Assembly: GCF_021462225.1 (NCBI RefSeq)
Contig: NC_061812.1
Location: 43,312,363-43,376,362 of the forward strand
From: Girardinichthys multiradiatus
Lineage: Eukaryota; Chordata; Actinopteri; Cyprinodontiformes; Goodeidae
Length of the DNA: 64,000 nt
Direction: 5' to 3'
This document shows positions 40,099 through 52,469 of the stretch, piece after piece (position 1 is the stretch's first letter; every line of letters starts with the position of its first letter). Under the pieces are notes generated by a model that saw nothing but the letters and a program-made list of their open reading frames with translations, was not told the origin of the DNA and made no database searches. The translations under genes and the position numbers were made by a program.

Positions 40099-41177
40099 AT
40101 CTAAAGTGAAAAAAATACTTGCTTAAAAATGGGTTAATTTGAAACTCAGGTATGTTAACGGATTCATTTATTTAATTTCAACAAATACTTATTATTGCTT
40201 TTTAAATTTAACTATTTCACTTGAATTATAATGGAATAATCAATAGAGTAACTAATCACTGATTTCCAGCGTGTATATGTGTGTGTTGAGCCAGAGCTCC
40301 TCCAAAGAGGAGGATTCTCTATAAATCACAGGCTAGCCAGTCCAATTGGGTATGGATTGAGTTGCAGCTGGAAGAGACAGCTCCATGGGAATAGCAGTGT
40401 CTCTGCTGAAGTCATTCCAAGATGGGTAATATGATCCTGGACCGGCAGATATAAAGGAAGGGAAGAGAAAAGCAGGATGAGGGGGGGAAATCTGATTGCC
40501 TCGACCATAAAGACGAGCGATTTCCAGCAGTGTCCAGACACATCACCCGTCACACTGGACCGTAATGCATTACAGTCTCACAGGCAGATGATGTGTCACA
40601 TGGAGGGCTGGACTTTTTTTGTCATTTCAATCATTCCAGGTATTAGTAACCCTGACTGAATAGGAAGAACGTTGCGGCAGTTCATGTTGGTTGGGAACAC
40701 CAGGAGGAAAAGCAAAGAATTGCTAATTATTTAAATGAGCTTTTGGCAAAAAGTTTTCAATTAGTCTTCTATTGGACTAACCACAATATTTACAACTAGG
40801 ATGCATCTAGTGGTATGTAAACTTTGAAGTAACTCTGAAGAACTTATTCACAGCTCTGATTTACAAATCCTATTTTATTTAAGCCTTTCTCTGATGTGTT
40901 TATGGACTAACAAGTCATTTCATTGCTTTCAGTGTAAGCCCTTTTGCTTTAAACCACCTTAAGCTTAATTAACATGCAGAGCGCAACACGGTGAGAGAAT
41001 TGGTCGGCATCAATCTGCCTCAGCCACCTTCAGCTTTAGCCACTGAGACCTGGAGGCTTCAGTAACTGTCGAAAGAGAAGATGATCACAACCCAAATTAG
41101 GTTGGAGGGCTTATAACAAGTTGTGATGGAAATATTAAACTGGAGGAGATAAGATGAGTCGAACATTAAACACATAC
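40099..41177 (-). other. foxp1 intron, no gene seen
   Basis: Unique-looking intron without gene signals. Confidence 0.5.
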
Positions 41178-42888
41178 ACTGTCAGTCATATGTTTACATA
41201 TGCTCACCATGAGCATGAATGTGACAAGAATTGTGTGCTTTTAACGATGCAGTTAAACCATTAGTTTTGTCAAGGTGCAATAATGATACAACATCAAATC
41301 AATGATTTATAAAAATCTGAATATTGGGTGCTCAGTCAGGAATTTATTGTAAATTTTTACTCTCATCCACACAGAGTTGAACTTATACATACAGGCTTAA
41401 ATATGTATTTACACTCCTACAATATCTGGTTAAATTCAGTTCAATTCAAAAACACTATTAATCCCACAGGAAAAATAAATGTTACTCATATTATGCAGGT
41501 TTCTTCAGAGAGTTGCTGTAGATGCTGGTGGCTGTGGGCAGCAAGGATCTCCTGTAGCGATCAGCATTACACCGGATCAGAAGAAGCCTCTGAGTGAAGG
41601 CACTGTTGTTTTATGAAGACGATGCTCAGGGTCGTCTGTAATGTTCTTCATTTTATGAAGAATACATTTTTGCACTATCATCTCTAGAGGTTCCAGAGGA
41701 GTCCCCAAAGCAGAGCCTGCCTACTTTATCAGTTTTTTTTAATGACAGGCTACGATGCCGCACCAACAGATGATAGCAGAAGCACTCTCCACAGCAGACT
41801 CATAGAAGATCTGTGGCATCTTGCAGCAAACACTGAACAACCTAAGCTTCCACAAATATGTATTTTGTAACGCTGCAGACAAACTACACACTTTTTGTCA
41901 CCATTGATAAGCTTCTGGTATAACTTTGGATGTATATTTGACTACTGTTTTTGGCAAAATTGGTAGAGTTCATTTAAATTTGTTGGTTTTCTGCTGTTCT
42001 AAAACGCCAATAGTCCCCAGATTTTCAATAGTGTTGATGGCCAAAGGTTAGGAACATCACTGGGGAAGCTTAATACAAACCTTCCAAAACTAGTTTAGAT
42101 ATGTGTTTGGGATCATTGTCTTTTTTGTTCAGCTTTCCATCCAAACTGTCAACATTAGAAGAAAGAAAAAAGCCAGAAAGAGGTGCCTCCATTAAAACTG
42201 ATCCTTTAAAGCACAGCTGAAATTTGCAGCTTCATATTTGGACAAGCAATGGCTTTTTTTGAGAAAGTTTTATGCTCAGACAAAACACACAATCAGCTAT
42301 TTTGAAACATTTACAATTGTTTATTTGGAAAAGTAGAAGGTGACGCTTTCAAACCAAAGAACAATGTACCAACTGACAAGCATGGTGGTGGCACTATCAT
42401 GCTAAGGGTCAATATCGCTGCCAGTAGTAATTCCATATTGCCCAAAAAGGATGGAATGATCAAGGACTACTACCTGAAAGTTCTCTAACTTCCCCTCAAA
42501 TCCAAAGTCGGTTGAAGTACACATTGAAATTGGTTATGAAATGGACAAAACTTCAGAAACAGCCCGAACCTTAACCCTTTCCCATAAAATACAAGTATGA
42601 GCCAGGAAAACAACCAAATTAAATGGTCTCTTACATCTTTTAAGAAAATTGATTAAACATCCAGCCAGGATGGTGCCAGGACCTTGACAACAGCTACAAA
42701 AACAGTGTGGCAGAGTATATCGAAGTCTGTATGTATAAACCAGTCCTGTTTAGACTACAGAAAAGACACACCTGTGCCACCAGTTCTTGTCTTAAAAATG
42801 AACTGAAGCTGTTTGGTGTAAGTCAGTCGAGTCAAAAATCAAACATTGCCAACAAGTGGGTGTATGTACATTTCTGACCAGAAATGCT
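41178..42888 (+). mobile_element. Decayed Tc1-like element of a different family, split by a LINE
   Basis: The left end (a 'cactgtcagtcatatgtttac' type start) and right end (a 'gtatgtacatttctgaccag' type finish) are inverted relatives. The plus strand keeps 'caagcatggtggtggcacta' followed by 'tcatgctaagggtc' (the HGGGxxML box) near 42380. Many stops. The left part is split by a LINE-derived insert at about 41440-41855. Confidence 0.65.
41440..41855 (-). pseudogene. LINE reverse-transcriptase C-terminal fragment
   Basis: On the minus strand, worn reading gives KLRLFSVCCKMPQIFYESAV, then IICW, later KKLIK.AGS and a DDPEHRLHKT stretch. These match the family C-terminal pattern LRSFxVCxKML.IFYES(V)xAS ... 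CW ... NKLIKKAGSV ... DxPxHPLH found in abundant fish L2-like LINEs. Stops and substitutions are frequent, and it is 5'-truncated. Confidence 0.65.
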
Positions 42889-43326
42889 GTATGAATCAAA
42901 ATCCACCTGATTTTTTAGGTTAAAAATCTGAAAGAATTTCCCACATAAATGCAAGGGAGACGCAGAAGTAGCCCAAACAAAAAGCACAGCAGGAACCAAG
43001 GGCATGTGGGCTATAGAGCTGCTGGGGTTGTGGGCGGAGGGATGACAGACTGCTGTTCAACTCCATTAGCTGCTATGTGAGAGAGGTGCATCTAGCAGCA
43101 CACGACCTGTGAAGAATCTTAGATCTCACTCTATCTCGAAATGGGGACTGCCGCATTAATTCTAGGAAACTGTAATCTCTCAAGCAAATCAAATTACTCT
43201 CATTAAGCGCAAGAAGAAAACTGCCTCTGTAATAAGTATGTATAAAAAGTATTTATTACCAATAATCACCTCTTTAATATGAGTTAGCTTACAATGGCTT
43301 TATTTTTGCTGATTAAGTTTAAAAAC
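42889..43326 (-). other. foxp1 intron, no gene seen
   Basis: Unique-looking short intron stretch. Confidence 0.5.
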
Positions 43327-43344
43327 GGGGGGGGGGGGGGGGGG
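43327..43344 (+). repeat. Homopolymer G run, 18 bases
   Basis: Eighteen consecutive G, followed 25 bases on by a CA repeat (about 43371-43392). A potential G-quadruplex former and a likely assembly or length-variation hotspot. Confidence 0.95.
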
Positions 43345-43705
43345 AACAAGGAAGGGCACGAGCTCACGGACACACACACACACACAAACACACAACTGCA
43401 AACCCACACTCATACACAGCTCATGGAGTTTACGAGAGCGGTTGATACAGTGATTAAAGGGGAGGGCAGAGGGATACAGTGCTTGAGAGCCTTGGAGAGG
43501 ACATGCCTCACCTAGTCATAAAAACACACCTCTCTCTTTAAGGCAGCACCAGAATCACTCTCAGTGGGTTCACTCCGAGGTGAATCACTGAAGAATTTAC
43601 ATGCAAAGCAGCACATGTCATCACCCAGACAGTGCACTTGGACACGTAGCACAGGACTGTAACTTGGCACACGCTCACTGACCGCCGAATAATTGAGGCG
43701 GTCTG

Positions 43706-43744
43706 AGTGTGTGTGTGTGTGTGTGTGTGGGGTGGGGGGGGGGG
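43706..43744 (+). repeat. (GT)n followed by a G run
   Basis: About 24 bases of GT repeat, then GGGGTGGGGGGGGGGG. Confidence 0.95.
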
Positions 43745-44700
43745 CTATTTCCGAGACATGCAGCTATTGTTGCATAGGCTTTGTTGCCATGTCATTCATG
43801 TATGATCTCAGTAAACAATAATAATATTGTGGGTCTATTAACTGATGGGAAGTGTTGTCTTTGCTTCTCTTCCAGGATATGACATCACTCAGCAAAGTAC
43901 AAGCTGCCATATTTAATTGCCCTGCCAGTAAATGGAACAGTTTTCATCCCTCCCTTGTTTCTAGTTTTTCAGTCTTTATTCACATAACCAATTAATTACA
44001 GCTAAAAAAAGCAACCGTTAGAAAAAACATCAAAATATGTGATAAAAAAGAAGACAGAAAACTAGATCTGCCTCAACAAAATCAATTAGGATTGAGGGTC
44101 AGTGGGTCATTCATTTACTGGTTCGGCATAATTACCTGTTTTCTTCCCCTCATTTACTTCTTTATTCATAAGGGACACTGATGTCCCTGCAAACCCAAAA
44201 GAACACACTTTTTGTGATTATTCAAATTAAACATCGACTCCTGAGAGAAAACGTCTGTCAAACTACAATGCACCAAAGCTAATATGCTCTGAAAACAAAC
44301 TCCCCTGAAGCAAAATGTGGGAATTCTATTAGACGTCAGCCTACATACTGTAAATTTCAATTTAACCAGCTTGGGTTGGTAATAAACAAACAGGGAGATG
44401 GGGAAAAAAAGCAGAATAAGCAATAGAAATCCCAGTTCATTTTCAAAGAATATGAATTAGGAAGTAAATATGCTGTAACACCTGGTTTTATGCATTTATT
44501 TGATGTGTGCTTGGCAAGAGGACAGGTTACAGCAGCTCTGTTGCCCTGTGGCTACAAATCATTGGTGGTGCTTCTTTATCTGTCAATCAATGAGACTGCA
44601 TCTGCTCCACTATGATTCACTGTGGACAGAAGGAGGGGAGAGAAAGCCAGCAGGAGAATCACTGTCGGCTTTCTTCCCCTTTTTTAGGGAACATCATAAA
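43745..44700 (-). other. foxp1 intron, no gene seen
   Basis: AT-rich unique intron. Confidence 0.5.
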
Positions 44701-45471
44701 TATGGTGCCATGCAAAAGTATTCATTTTGCTTAGGCCTTTCCACATTTGGTCAAAGCAGAGCTCAATGTGTTTTATATCGCTGTCTGTGACCGCCAGTTC
44801 CTGCCACAGATTCTCTTTCCTATCCCTGCTGGAGAAAAGCATCCCCACAGCATAATGCTGCCACCACCATGTTTCACTGTGTCCAGAGTGACGTGTCAGT
44901 GAGTTTTACCAACATGGTTCTTCTGACTGGAAGTAGGTTATGGAGTAGCTCAGCCAGAGCCCAGACTCTGATAGATAATCTACTGGGGGGAGGGTGATGG
45001 CTTTAAGCCCGGAAAATATAAAAAGGCTCTGATTTTTCAAGGGTACTGTTCATTAATTAAATGCCATATTTCAACAGGATGTAAACAAAAATATAACTTT
45101 TTTTGTCAAAATTGATACTTGTTTAAGATTGTTATTTTAACCTTTTGAGAGATGACTCGTTTTCTATTAAACACAAACGTCTAGCTTAAAGCAAAAATAT
45201 GTTTTAATTTAAATGTGCCATGAATATTAATAGTTTTAGGTTTAACTGTATTTGCTAATTAGATTACTTCTGAGAGTAACTGGTTGCAGTGGATTTTATT
45301 TAGGGGTGTCAAGGGGGCTGAATAACAATGTAATAACCATAGATTATTTTCCTTCCACTTTACAGTTACGCCACACTGTGCTGGTCTATTACATTAAATC
45401 CAACCTAATACATTGACGTTTGTAATGTGGCAATATGTGAAAATGGTATGAATACTTTTGGTAAATACGGT
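44701..45471 (-). mobile_element. Decayed Tc1-like element
   Basis: The left end (a 'gccatgcaaaagtattcatt' motif) and right end (a 'atgaatacttttggtaaata' motif) are inverted termini. 'gcatccccacagcataatgc' then 'tgccaccaccatgtttcac' (44839-44877) is the antisense of the transposase [14 protein letters not shown] box. Most of the ORF is deleted. Confidence 0.7.
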
Positions 45472-47434
45472 AGAAAGCTCCAATGTTAAGGGAAGATGTT
45501 GGTCTTTTAACAGACAAACGCATTTATCATGTTCAGCACATAAAAGCCCACTCAGTTAGTCTGCCTGCAGAATATCACATTAACACTTTGTAAACATCCA
45601 CCCATAAAGATAATTATTTCGATTGCAGGAGTCTTGTGAGGCGTTTCTTCCCCTCTTCAACATCTGGTTAAAATATGGGGCAAGTGCTGGTTTCTTGGCT
45701 CCAGCTCAGGTGGTTAAAATGGACTGCACACACACCCACATATAAATAGCGATGTGTTTTTTTTTTTACTTGTGGTAAGTCAGCAAAAAAAATGCAGAAG
45801 CTGAGGCTCCCCACATCGCACCTGCCAGGAAGTGATCCTTTTCTCTTCAGCGAGAAAGGTAGCTGAGACATGCCTGGACACGCGGGCATTAGGCTTGATG
45901 CTTTCACAGGGAGGGCGCTGGAAGACACGAAGGCACACGCTGCAGTTTTCCCTTCATTACAAGCCAGCAAGGACTTGGGATCACCTGCAGTCATGATCCA
46001 AAGCAAACATTTCTTTGGGCAATGTTCTTGATTTTTTTGAGGAGAGAATTTATGTTCAGAAACGAATCACTCCAGAAACATTTGCTCATGTTTGAGATTC
46101 TCCTGCAGCATTTTCTTGTGCTGCTGGTTATGAGTGGAACAATAAGGAGGACAAAGGGCCTCACCAGTGGAACAGAGCAGAGGAAATTGTGATAATTGAC
46201 CAAGATGCTGCTACTACAGAGTCCCCTGTCCCTTCACCTCCAAATCCCAGCGGCCCTGTTTTCAATTTAACACAGGACTTGAGCAGATTTTACTCATTGC
46301 AAGACTAAGGCACATCTTTGACACTTTTACATTAGAAGCCCAGCTTTCGGCTGATTAAAAAAAAGTCTCTCTGCCTCTCTCTTTCTCCTGATGTACAACA
46401 GAAGGGGTAATGTGAGAGGGGTGTCCATTTCCTGTCCCTCCTTTCCCTCCACAACAGCCACAAATAACTCCCAGCCTCCTGTGCCTATCTTGATTTCATT
46501 CCATGAGATAAGGACACCATTTATTGTTTTCATTGAGCTGGAGTGCTAAGACAGAGAGCACCAAATTACTCTCAGATTGAGATAAATGTGCCACAAATCG
46601 CTAATTCAATCCATCTTGGATGCTGGTGATGTTTTGAAGAGAGGGAAATATCAAAAGATCACACTGTGAAACCGGAATCTGGTGGTATGATAGCAGCTAG
46701 AGACCTCACCAAATTGGGGAAATAAAAAATAAAAACTGTAACCTGAGCTAGATATCCCTCCTGGAGAAGTAGTGATCCTACTCTATGCTTTTGTGTTAAA
46801 AATGAAGCACTTTTTTTTTTTTAACAGACATCCTTCAGAGGTATGAATAAAAATAAATTTTGTCTCCCAATTTGTGCAGAGATGTTTATGACTGAAAATG
46901 GATGCATCGGCGCGAGCATCTCTGCACAGAGCAGCGCAGAGTATTTACAGATGTGGTTATCTTTCTCTGTGACAAGCAGGATCACTCAATCACCCAGAGA
47001 TGGCCCGGCTCGGGGAACCATTACCCCCACATCGAAATACTTTCAGGGAGGAGGTGTCAACTGAGCTAAATCTGATCTACAAATGTAGTTCTTCTCCATC
47101 TGAGATGATGATGAAGATTTTAACTAGAAGCGGAAAAAGTGATGGAGAAAAGGTTAGGAGAAAACTAAGAAAGACAAGGAAAGAAAGGCCTGAAGGAGGA
47201 ACCAGGTCTTAGATCTCACAGCTGTTGATCTACTGGAAAGTAACAATATAACATATCTAGCATTTTTAAGTAGGAGACTGTCTTGCATTAATTATGCAAA
47301 AATTAAATGCTGAATATTAACACAGAAAAGAATGGAGTGAGCCCCTTTGATAAAAAGATAATCAATGCAAGAAACATGGGTTAGTTAAGACAGATAGCTC
47401 AAGCAGGAAGTAAACAGCCAGTACAGAAATGACC
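45472..47434 (-). other. foxp1 intron, no gene seen
   Basis: No gene or repeat identified beyond poly-T runs near 45756 and 46809. Confidence 0.5.
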
Positions 47435-47572
47435 ACCACCAGTGTTGCAAATGCCCATTTAAATTATTTCTACCGGAAAAAATAATGGTAGCATTCAAAT
47501 AAACGTAATTACAGCTCCAGATCTGACCAGTATTGTTACTCAGAAGTTCAGAGAACAACCATGGAAAGTATA

Positions 47573-48842
47573 CAGGGGTTGGACAATGAAACTGAAACAC
47601 CTGTCATTTTAGTGTGGGAGGTTTCAAGGCTAAATTGGACCAACCTGGTAGCCAGTCTTCATTGATTACACATTGCACCAGTAAGAGCAGAGTGTGAAGG
47701 TTCAATTAGCAGGGTAAGAGCACAGTTTTGCTCAAAATATTGAAATGCACACAACATTATGGGTGACATACCAGAGTTCAAAAGAGGACACATTGTTGGT
47801 GCACGTCTTGCTGGCGCATCTGTGACCAAGACAGCAAGTCTTTGTGATGTATCAAGAGCCACAATATCCAGGGTAATGTCACCATACCACCAAGAAGGAC
47901 GAACCACCTCCAACAGGATTAACTGTGGACGCAAGAGGAAGCTGTCTGAAAGGGATGTTCGGGTGCTAACCCGGATTGTATCCAAAAAACATAAAACCAC
48001 GGCTGCCCAAATCACGGCAGAATTAAATGTGCACCTCAACTCTCTTGTTTCCACCAAAACTGTCCGTCGGAAGCTCCACCGGGTCAATATACACGGCCGG
48101 GCTGCTACAGTCAAACCTTTGGTCACTCATGCCAATGCCAAACGTCGGTTTCAATGGTGCAAGGAGCGCAAATCTTGGGCTGTGGACAATGTGAAACATG
48201 TATTGTTCTCTGATGAGTTCACCTTTAATGTTTTCCCCACATCCGGGAGAGTTACGGTGTGGAGAAGCCCCAAAGAAACGTACCACCCAGACCGTTGCAT
48301 GCCCAGGGTGAAGCATGTGGGTGGATCAGTGATGGTTTGGGCTGCCATTTCATGGCATTCTCTTGGCTCAATACTTGTGCTAGATGGGCGCGTCACTGCC
48401 AAGGACTACCAAACCATTCTTGAGCACCATGTGCATCCAGTGGTTCAAACATTATATCCTGAAGGCGGTGCCGTGTATCAGGATGACAATGCACCAATAC
48501 ACACAGCAAGACTGGTGAAAGATTTGTTTGACGAACATGAAAGTGAAGTTGAACATCTCCCATGGCCTGCACAGTCACCAGATCTAAATATTATTGAGCC
48601 ACATTGGGGTGTTTTGGAGGAGCGAGTCAGGAAACGTTTTCCTCCACCAGTATCACGTAGTGACCTGGCCACTATCCTGCAAGAAGAATGGCTTAAAATC
48701 CCTCTGACCACTGTGCAGGACTTGTATATTTCATTCCCAATACGAATTGAGGCTGTATTGGCCGCAAAAGGAGGCCCTACACCATACTAATAAATTATTG
48801 TGGTCTAAAACCAGGTGTTTCAGTTTCATTGTCCAACCCTTG
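47573..48842 (+). mobile_element. Intact Tc1/mariner element, DD36E type, copy 1
   Basis: Bounded by TA dinucleotides at 47571-47572 and 48843-48844, the expected Tc1/mariner target duplication. The first and last about 30 bases are inverted copies (CAGGGGTTGGACAATGAAAC left, CAAGGGTTGGACAATGAAAC right, one mismatch in these 20), continuing through TGAAACACCTG. Length is 1270 bp. It contains one uninterrupted transposase gene in plus orientation, opposite to foxp1. The insertion lies about 20 bases inside the left inverted repeat of an older MITE. Confidence 0.93.
47759..48790 (+). CDS. Tc1/mariner-family transposase, full length, DD36E
   Basis: A 343-residue ORF, the normal size for a Tc1-type cut-and-paste transposase. 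Residues about 20-45 (VTKTASLCDVSRATISRVM) form the first helix-turn-helix and 75-110 the second DNA-binding subdomain, with a basic GRKRK linker at 57-61. The catalytic triad reads D152 (LFSDEFTF), D243 (QDDNAPIH) and E280 (SPDLNIIE), with the GGSVMVWAAIS box at 188-198. There are 36 residues between D243 and E280, where Tc1 and Sleeping Beauty have 34. The start ATG is preceded by about 186 bases of element, and an AATAAA overlaps the TAA stop. No stop or frameshift is seen, so it is potentially active; activity is not shown. Confidence 0.93.
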   Translation: MGDIPEFKRGHIVGARLAGASVTKTASLCDVSRATISRVMSPYHQEGRTTSNRINCGRKRKLSERDVRVLTRIVSKKHKTTAAQITAELNVHLNSLVSTKTVRRKLHRVNIHGRAATVKPLVTHANAKRRFQWCKERKSWAVDNVKHVLFSDEFTFNVFPTSGRVTVWRSPKETYHPDRCMPRVKHVGGSVMVWAAISWHSLGSILVLDGRVTAKDYQTILEHHVHPVVQTLYPEGGAVYQDDNAPIHTARLVKDLFDEHESEVEHLPWPAQSPDLNIIEPHWGVLEERVRKRFPPPVSRSDLATILQEEWLKIPLTTVQDLYISFPIRIEAVLAAKGGPTPY

Positions 48843-49403
48843 TACATTTTAACAGTGGCTTTTAATGTGTTCTTTGTTTGCTTTTACAAAATGTCTGCAG
48901 ATTGAGTTAAATCAATAACTGTTTTTGTTTAGCTTAACAACAGGAGCTGCAGCACATTTCTTCTAGGTGTGTGAGCCAAATGAAGAAGAGTGTCTGACTG
49001 CCGCTGCAGTCTGACACAAAGTATCAGTATTTTAACTTTCTTTCTATCCACCACATGTGTATTATTTGCTTAAAGTGATGTTTGTTGTGGGGAAACTAAC
49101 TGCAGATTAACTTTGTTTCACTGTGTGTTTAAGTGGTTTGACAGACGGTGTGCCTGGAATACTGTGTAGGAGTTACTGTATACTCTAGAGGAAAACATAG
49201 GCTGATTATTTGGAGAAAGACTTGCACAACCACAGCACGGTTGTTCTGGTTACCGAGTAACTGGAAGGAATGTGTTAACATCTGCCAATGAACTTCTAAA
49301 TAAAAATACTGGTCAGGTCTAGAGGTGTAATTACGTTTATCTGAATGCTGCCATGACTTTATTGTTAGAAATAATTTAGATGGGCATTTTCAACACTGGT
49401 GGT

Positions 49404-52400
49404 AAGCTATAGGCAGAATGAGCTTGCCAGAAAATATTTTTAAATCCTTTCATTTGGTGCCGGTCTGTTAGGTCTCTAAGCTACTGCTCTCAGGCAACAT
49501 TTCTTCAGACGTCCTCCTCCTCATTGGATAAATCCATATAAATCTTTAGTTTATGAACTCAGGTTCAAGCTGGAGATTTTATGTTCACTACTTTGCTTTG
49601 GGAGCAGAATGTTCAGTTGTTCTACTGTAACATAATGACTTTTCACCAACTTTCAGCCTTGTGCTTGCCCTGTTTTTTGAAGCTTTTTTTTTTATGTATT
49701 TGTCACCTTTTCTACATGAAAATTTGTATATCCTGAGCAACAAGTCTGGATAAAATTTAAAAGTTGTATATAGTTGCATGGATGTCCTTTAAAGCACTTC
49801 TGCCCCAATAACTACTAAGAATTTAAAAACACAATCCAGACAGAGCCCAGATGACATTTTAAATGAGATCTATACATGTTATTTAAAGGTTAGAGAAAAT
49901 GCATTAAGCAATGATAAAAAATAAATCTAGTGTTGAGTGTGCAGATAGAGCTCAGTAATTAGGAGGAGGCGCTGCAGTGGTGGAAAACATTTGAAGAATA
50001 AACCTGGAATAGTTTGCTTCTTTCTCTGTTGCCCTACAGATATTTTACATTATTCAATCCAAAATACCATCTTTCTGATGCTAACTTTTCTTTTGCATGT
50101 TAATGTTTTATAGGACCCCTTGGCTATCCATGGGCACAATTATTAGATATCCGCAGAGAGAAATTGAAAAATTAATCATACTCTATATTTTCTACTTCTC
50201 TCATCCTTTAAAAATGGGTTTAAGAGAGGAGCGTTCAGTGCTGTCCAAGCCTCAATCTAAACATAATCAAGCTGCTGCCAGAAATGTGTGGCTTGTGCAA
50301 CAAATTGGCACTGATAAACCAGTTAACCAGTTAATTATTTCAATGCAGGCACTTGTGCTGATGTATAACACACTGATAAGCAGGTTAACAGTGCTGATGG
50401 TTACATAAATGTTTCCTGCAAGCACTGTGTTAAAATACTGATTGTTTAGACACCTAAAACATGATAAAATGCAGCCCTGTGTAGTAACACACACTCCAAA
50501 CTATGTATAGATTTTAGTATTTACCGAAATAATGTTCTGTTCTGTTTCTGTTCAATAATCTTTGTGTTGACCCTTCCCATTACTTATCATTACTGCAAGA
50601 AATGCATGCATATTTATACTCAATATACTTATGATGTACTGAGCATAATTATGCAGACGAATCTGAATTTATTTAAATTTGATTGATTTGATTCTACACA
50701 CATTCATGGCACTGAAAGGCAAAATCAGTATATGGCATGCTCTGAAAAATTTTAGTTTTATGTTAAATACGCAGAAAAAAATGATTTTTGGAATATTTTC
50801 AAACATGTGATACAAACAGACCACAGGGAAGAATCCAAACCGTGGTCTGATTGAGGACACAAACAATAAAACTGCAGTAACACGACACAGACAACAAGTT
50901 GAGATAATAAATATTTTTTTGTAAAGAAAAGCAAGTATGTACACGATCAATGCTTTGCTTTCCAAAAACATGTATGTTTGCTTTTTTTCCCAACAAACCC
51001 CAGCTGAATTAGTGCTTTAATAATCCCACTTAGCATCTGCTAGGAATTATAAGGACTTAGTGTGTTGCTCCTCCCACTGAGTCCTGAGTCTCCATCACAC
51101 TCCAAGCTAGATCACCCCATCTCCGTTTCACACACGCACCCACGCAATGTTTTAAACAACATTCACAGAAATGATGCCCTCCTCCTTAAACATCTCTTTC
51201 TGTAACATGTGCCCAGAGGCAACACTGCTGCCTTTTGTCCACTCACTGTCTCCTAAGGCATGTCATCCAGCTCTAATCAAGCAGAAAATGGTCATAAATA
51301 TTTCTTTCTGCTAGATTTCACATTCGCATTTCACGCAGGGACATGATATTTTCTCCCCTTCTACCTCCAGGGAGTACCTAATGCAAAAAACAGTCACTTA
51401 TATTCAAGGCTCATGTTCCTTCAGTCAAATGCAGAACATATTCCCGTTTACAGGGGAGATGAAAACACAAAAAGAGGAGGTTGGAAAGAAGTAAAGTGGA
51501 GGGAGGGGAGACATAAAGGACTGTCTTATTTCCCGTGCCATTTACTGGCTAGTACTTCCACAGCCATCCCATTACATCATGTCAAAGACTGTAAACAAGC
51601 AAATAACAACAGTGTATCAGAGGCCAGGCAGAGAGAGCAGCAAGAAATGTTCTGGAAGGAAAAGCCTTGTTTTCATCATTCATTTAAAACACAACATATG
51701 GGGATCTATATGAACTGCTGTCTCTGGTGTGGCCAAGTATTTATGGCACATGTCGTTCACACCTGTGTTATTTATCACCAGCCAGCCCATCATGGCATAT
51801 CATTCTCTAAATGGTACACAGCAATTCAGCAGTGAATACTGACCTGCACCATTTTTCTCTCAAATAGAGGCCATGTCACAGCTGAACACACACTGGGTTG
51901 TTATTAATCACTGATATATACTTTGAAGGGTGAAAACACGTCAAACAATCAAATTCACTCGAAACCGACCCCACACACGCTGCGGCTGTCCATGCATATT
52001 TACTTCAGCGAAGGCTCATTTGATCATCCAAAATGGTACTTTATCATACTGCACAGTGCGTGCAGAAAAGGAGCTGTCACTGCTTTTTAATGTATATATA
52101 AAGATATCGCTGAAACAAGAAAAACACACTTTACATCAGTCCACTGCTTTAAGACTGCTATACAATGAATGATTGTGTTAGTTTGAACTTTTGAAGAGGA
52201 ATATTTAAATGGATGATCCTCTCAGAGTGATGCTTAAGAGAAAAGACATGCATAGTTAGAGGGGAAGGACATCAGGACATCCTTGGCTCATTTCCAGACA
52301 AATAATCCAAATTAGGACATAAACTGACATTAAGTGCAACAGAATATTCTCAAAGTAAGACATTTTGAAAAATCCAAACTTAATTTGAGAAGATTTAATC

Positions 52401-52469
52401 AGTAGGGGATAAAAATCCTATGTTAAGAAATGTGTGTTTTTAACTAAATAGTTTTCCCTTTTGCCAGTA
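49404..52469 (-). other. foxp1 intron, no gene seen
   Basis: AT-rich intron. A 140-codon plus ORF at 51413-51835 has no family features. Confidence 0.5.

Larger units (their letters stand above)
47435..49403. mobile_element. MITE with about 115-bp terminal inverted repeats, host of the Tc1 copy
   Basis: Left end 47435-47550 and right end 49289-49403 are inverted copies over about 115 bases with a scatter of mismatches and small gaps. The first 20 left bases (accaccagtgttgcaaatgc) match the complement of the right end with one change. Removing the 1.27-kb Tc1 inside leaves about 0.7 kb with no ORF, i.e. a non-autonomous DNA element. I could not define a target duplication. Confidence 0.7.

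Noticed and set aside
47659..48126. 155-codon minus-strand ORF over the transposon
   Set aside because: Antisense shadow of the transposase; the equivalent appears at 63377-63844 in copy 2 for the same reason.
51413..51835. 140-codon plus-strand ORF
   Set aside because: Random-looking composition in intron, no family features.
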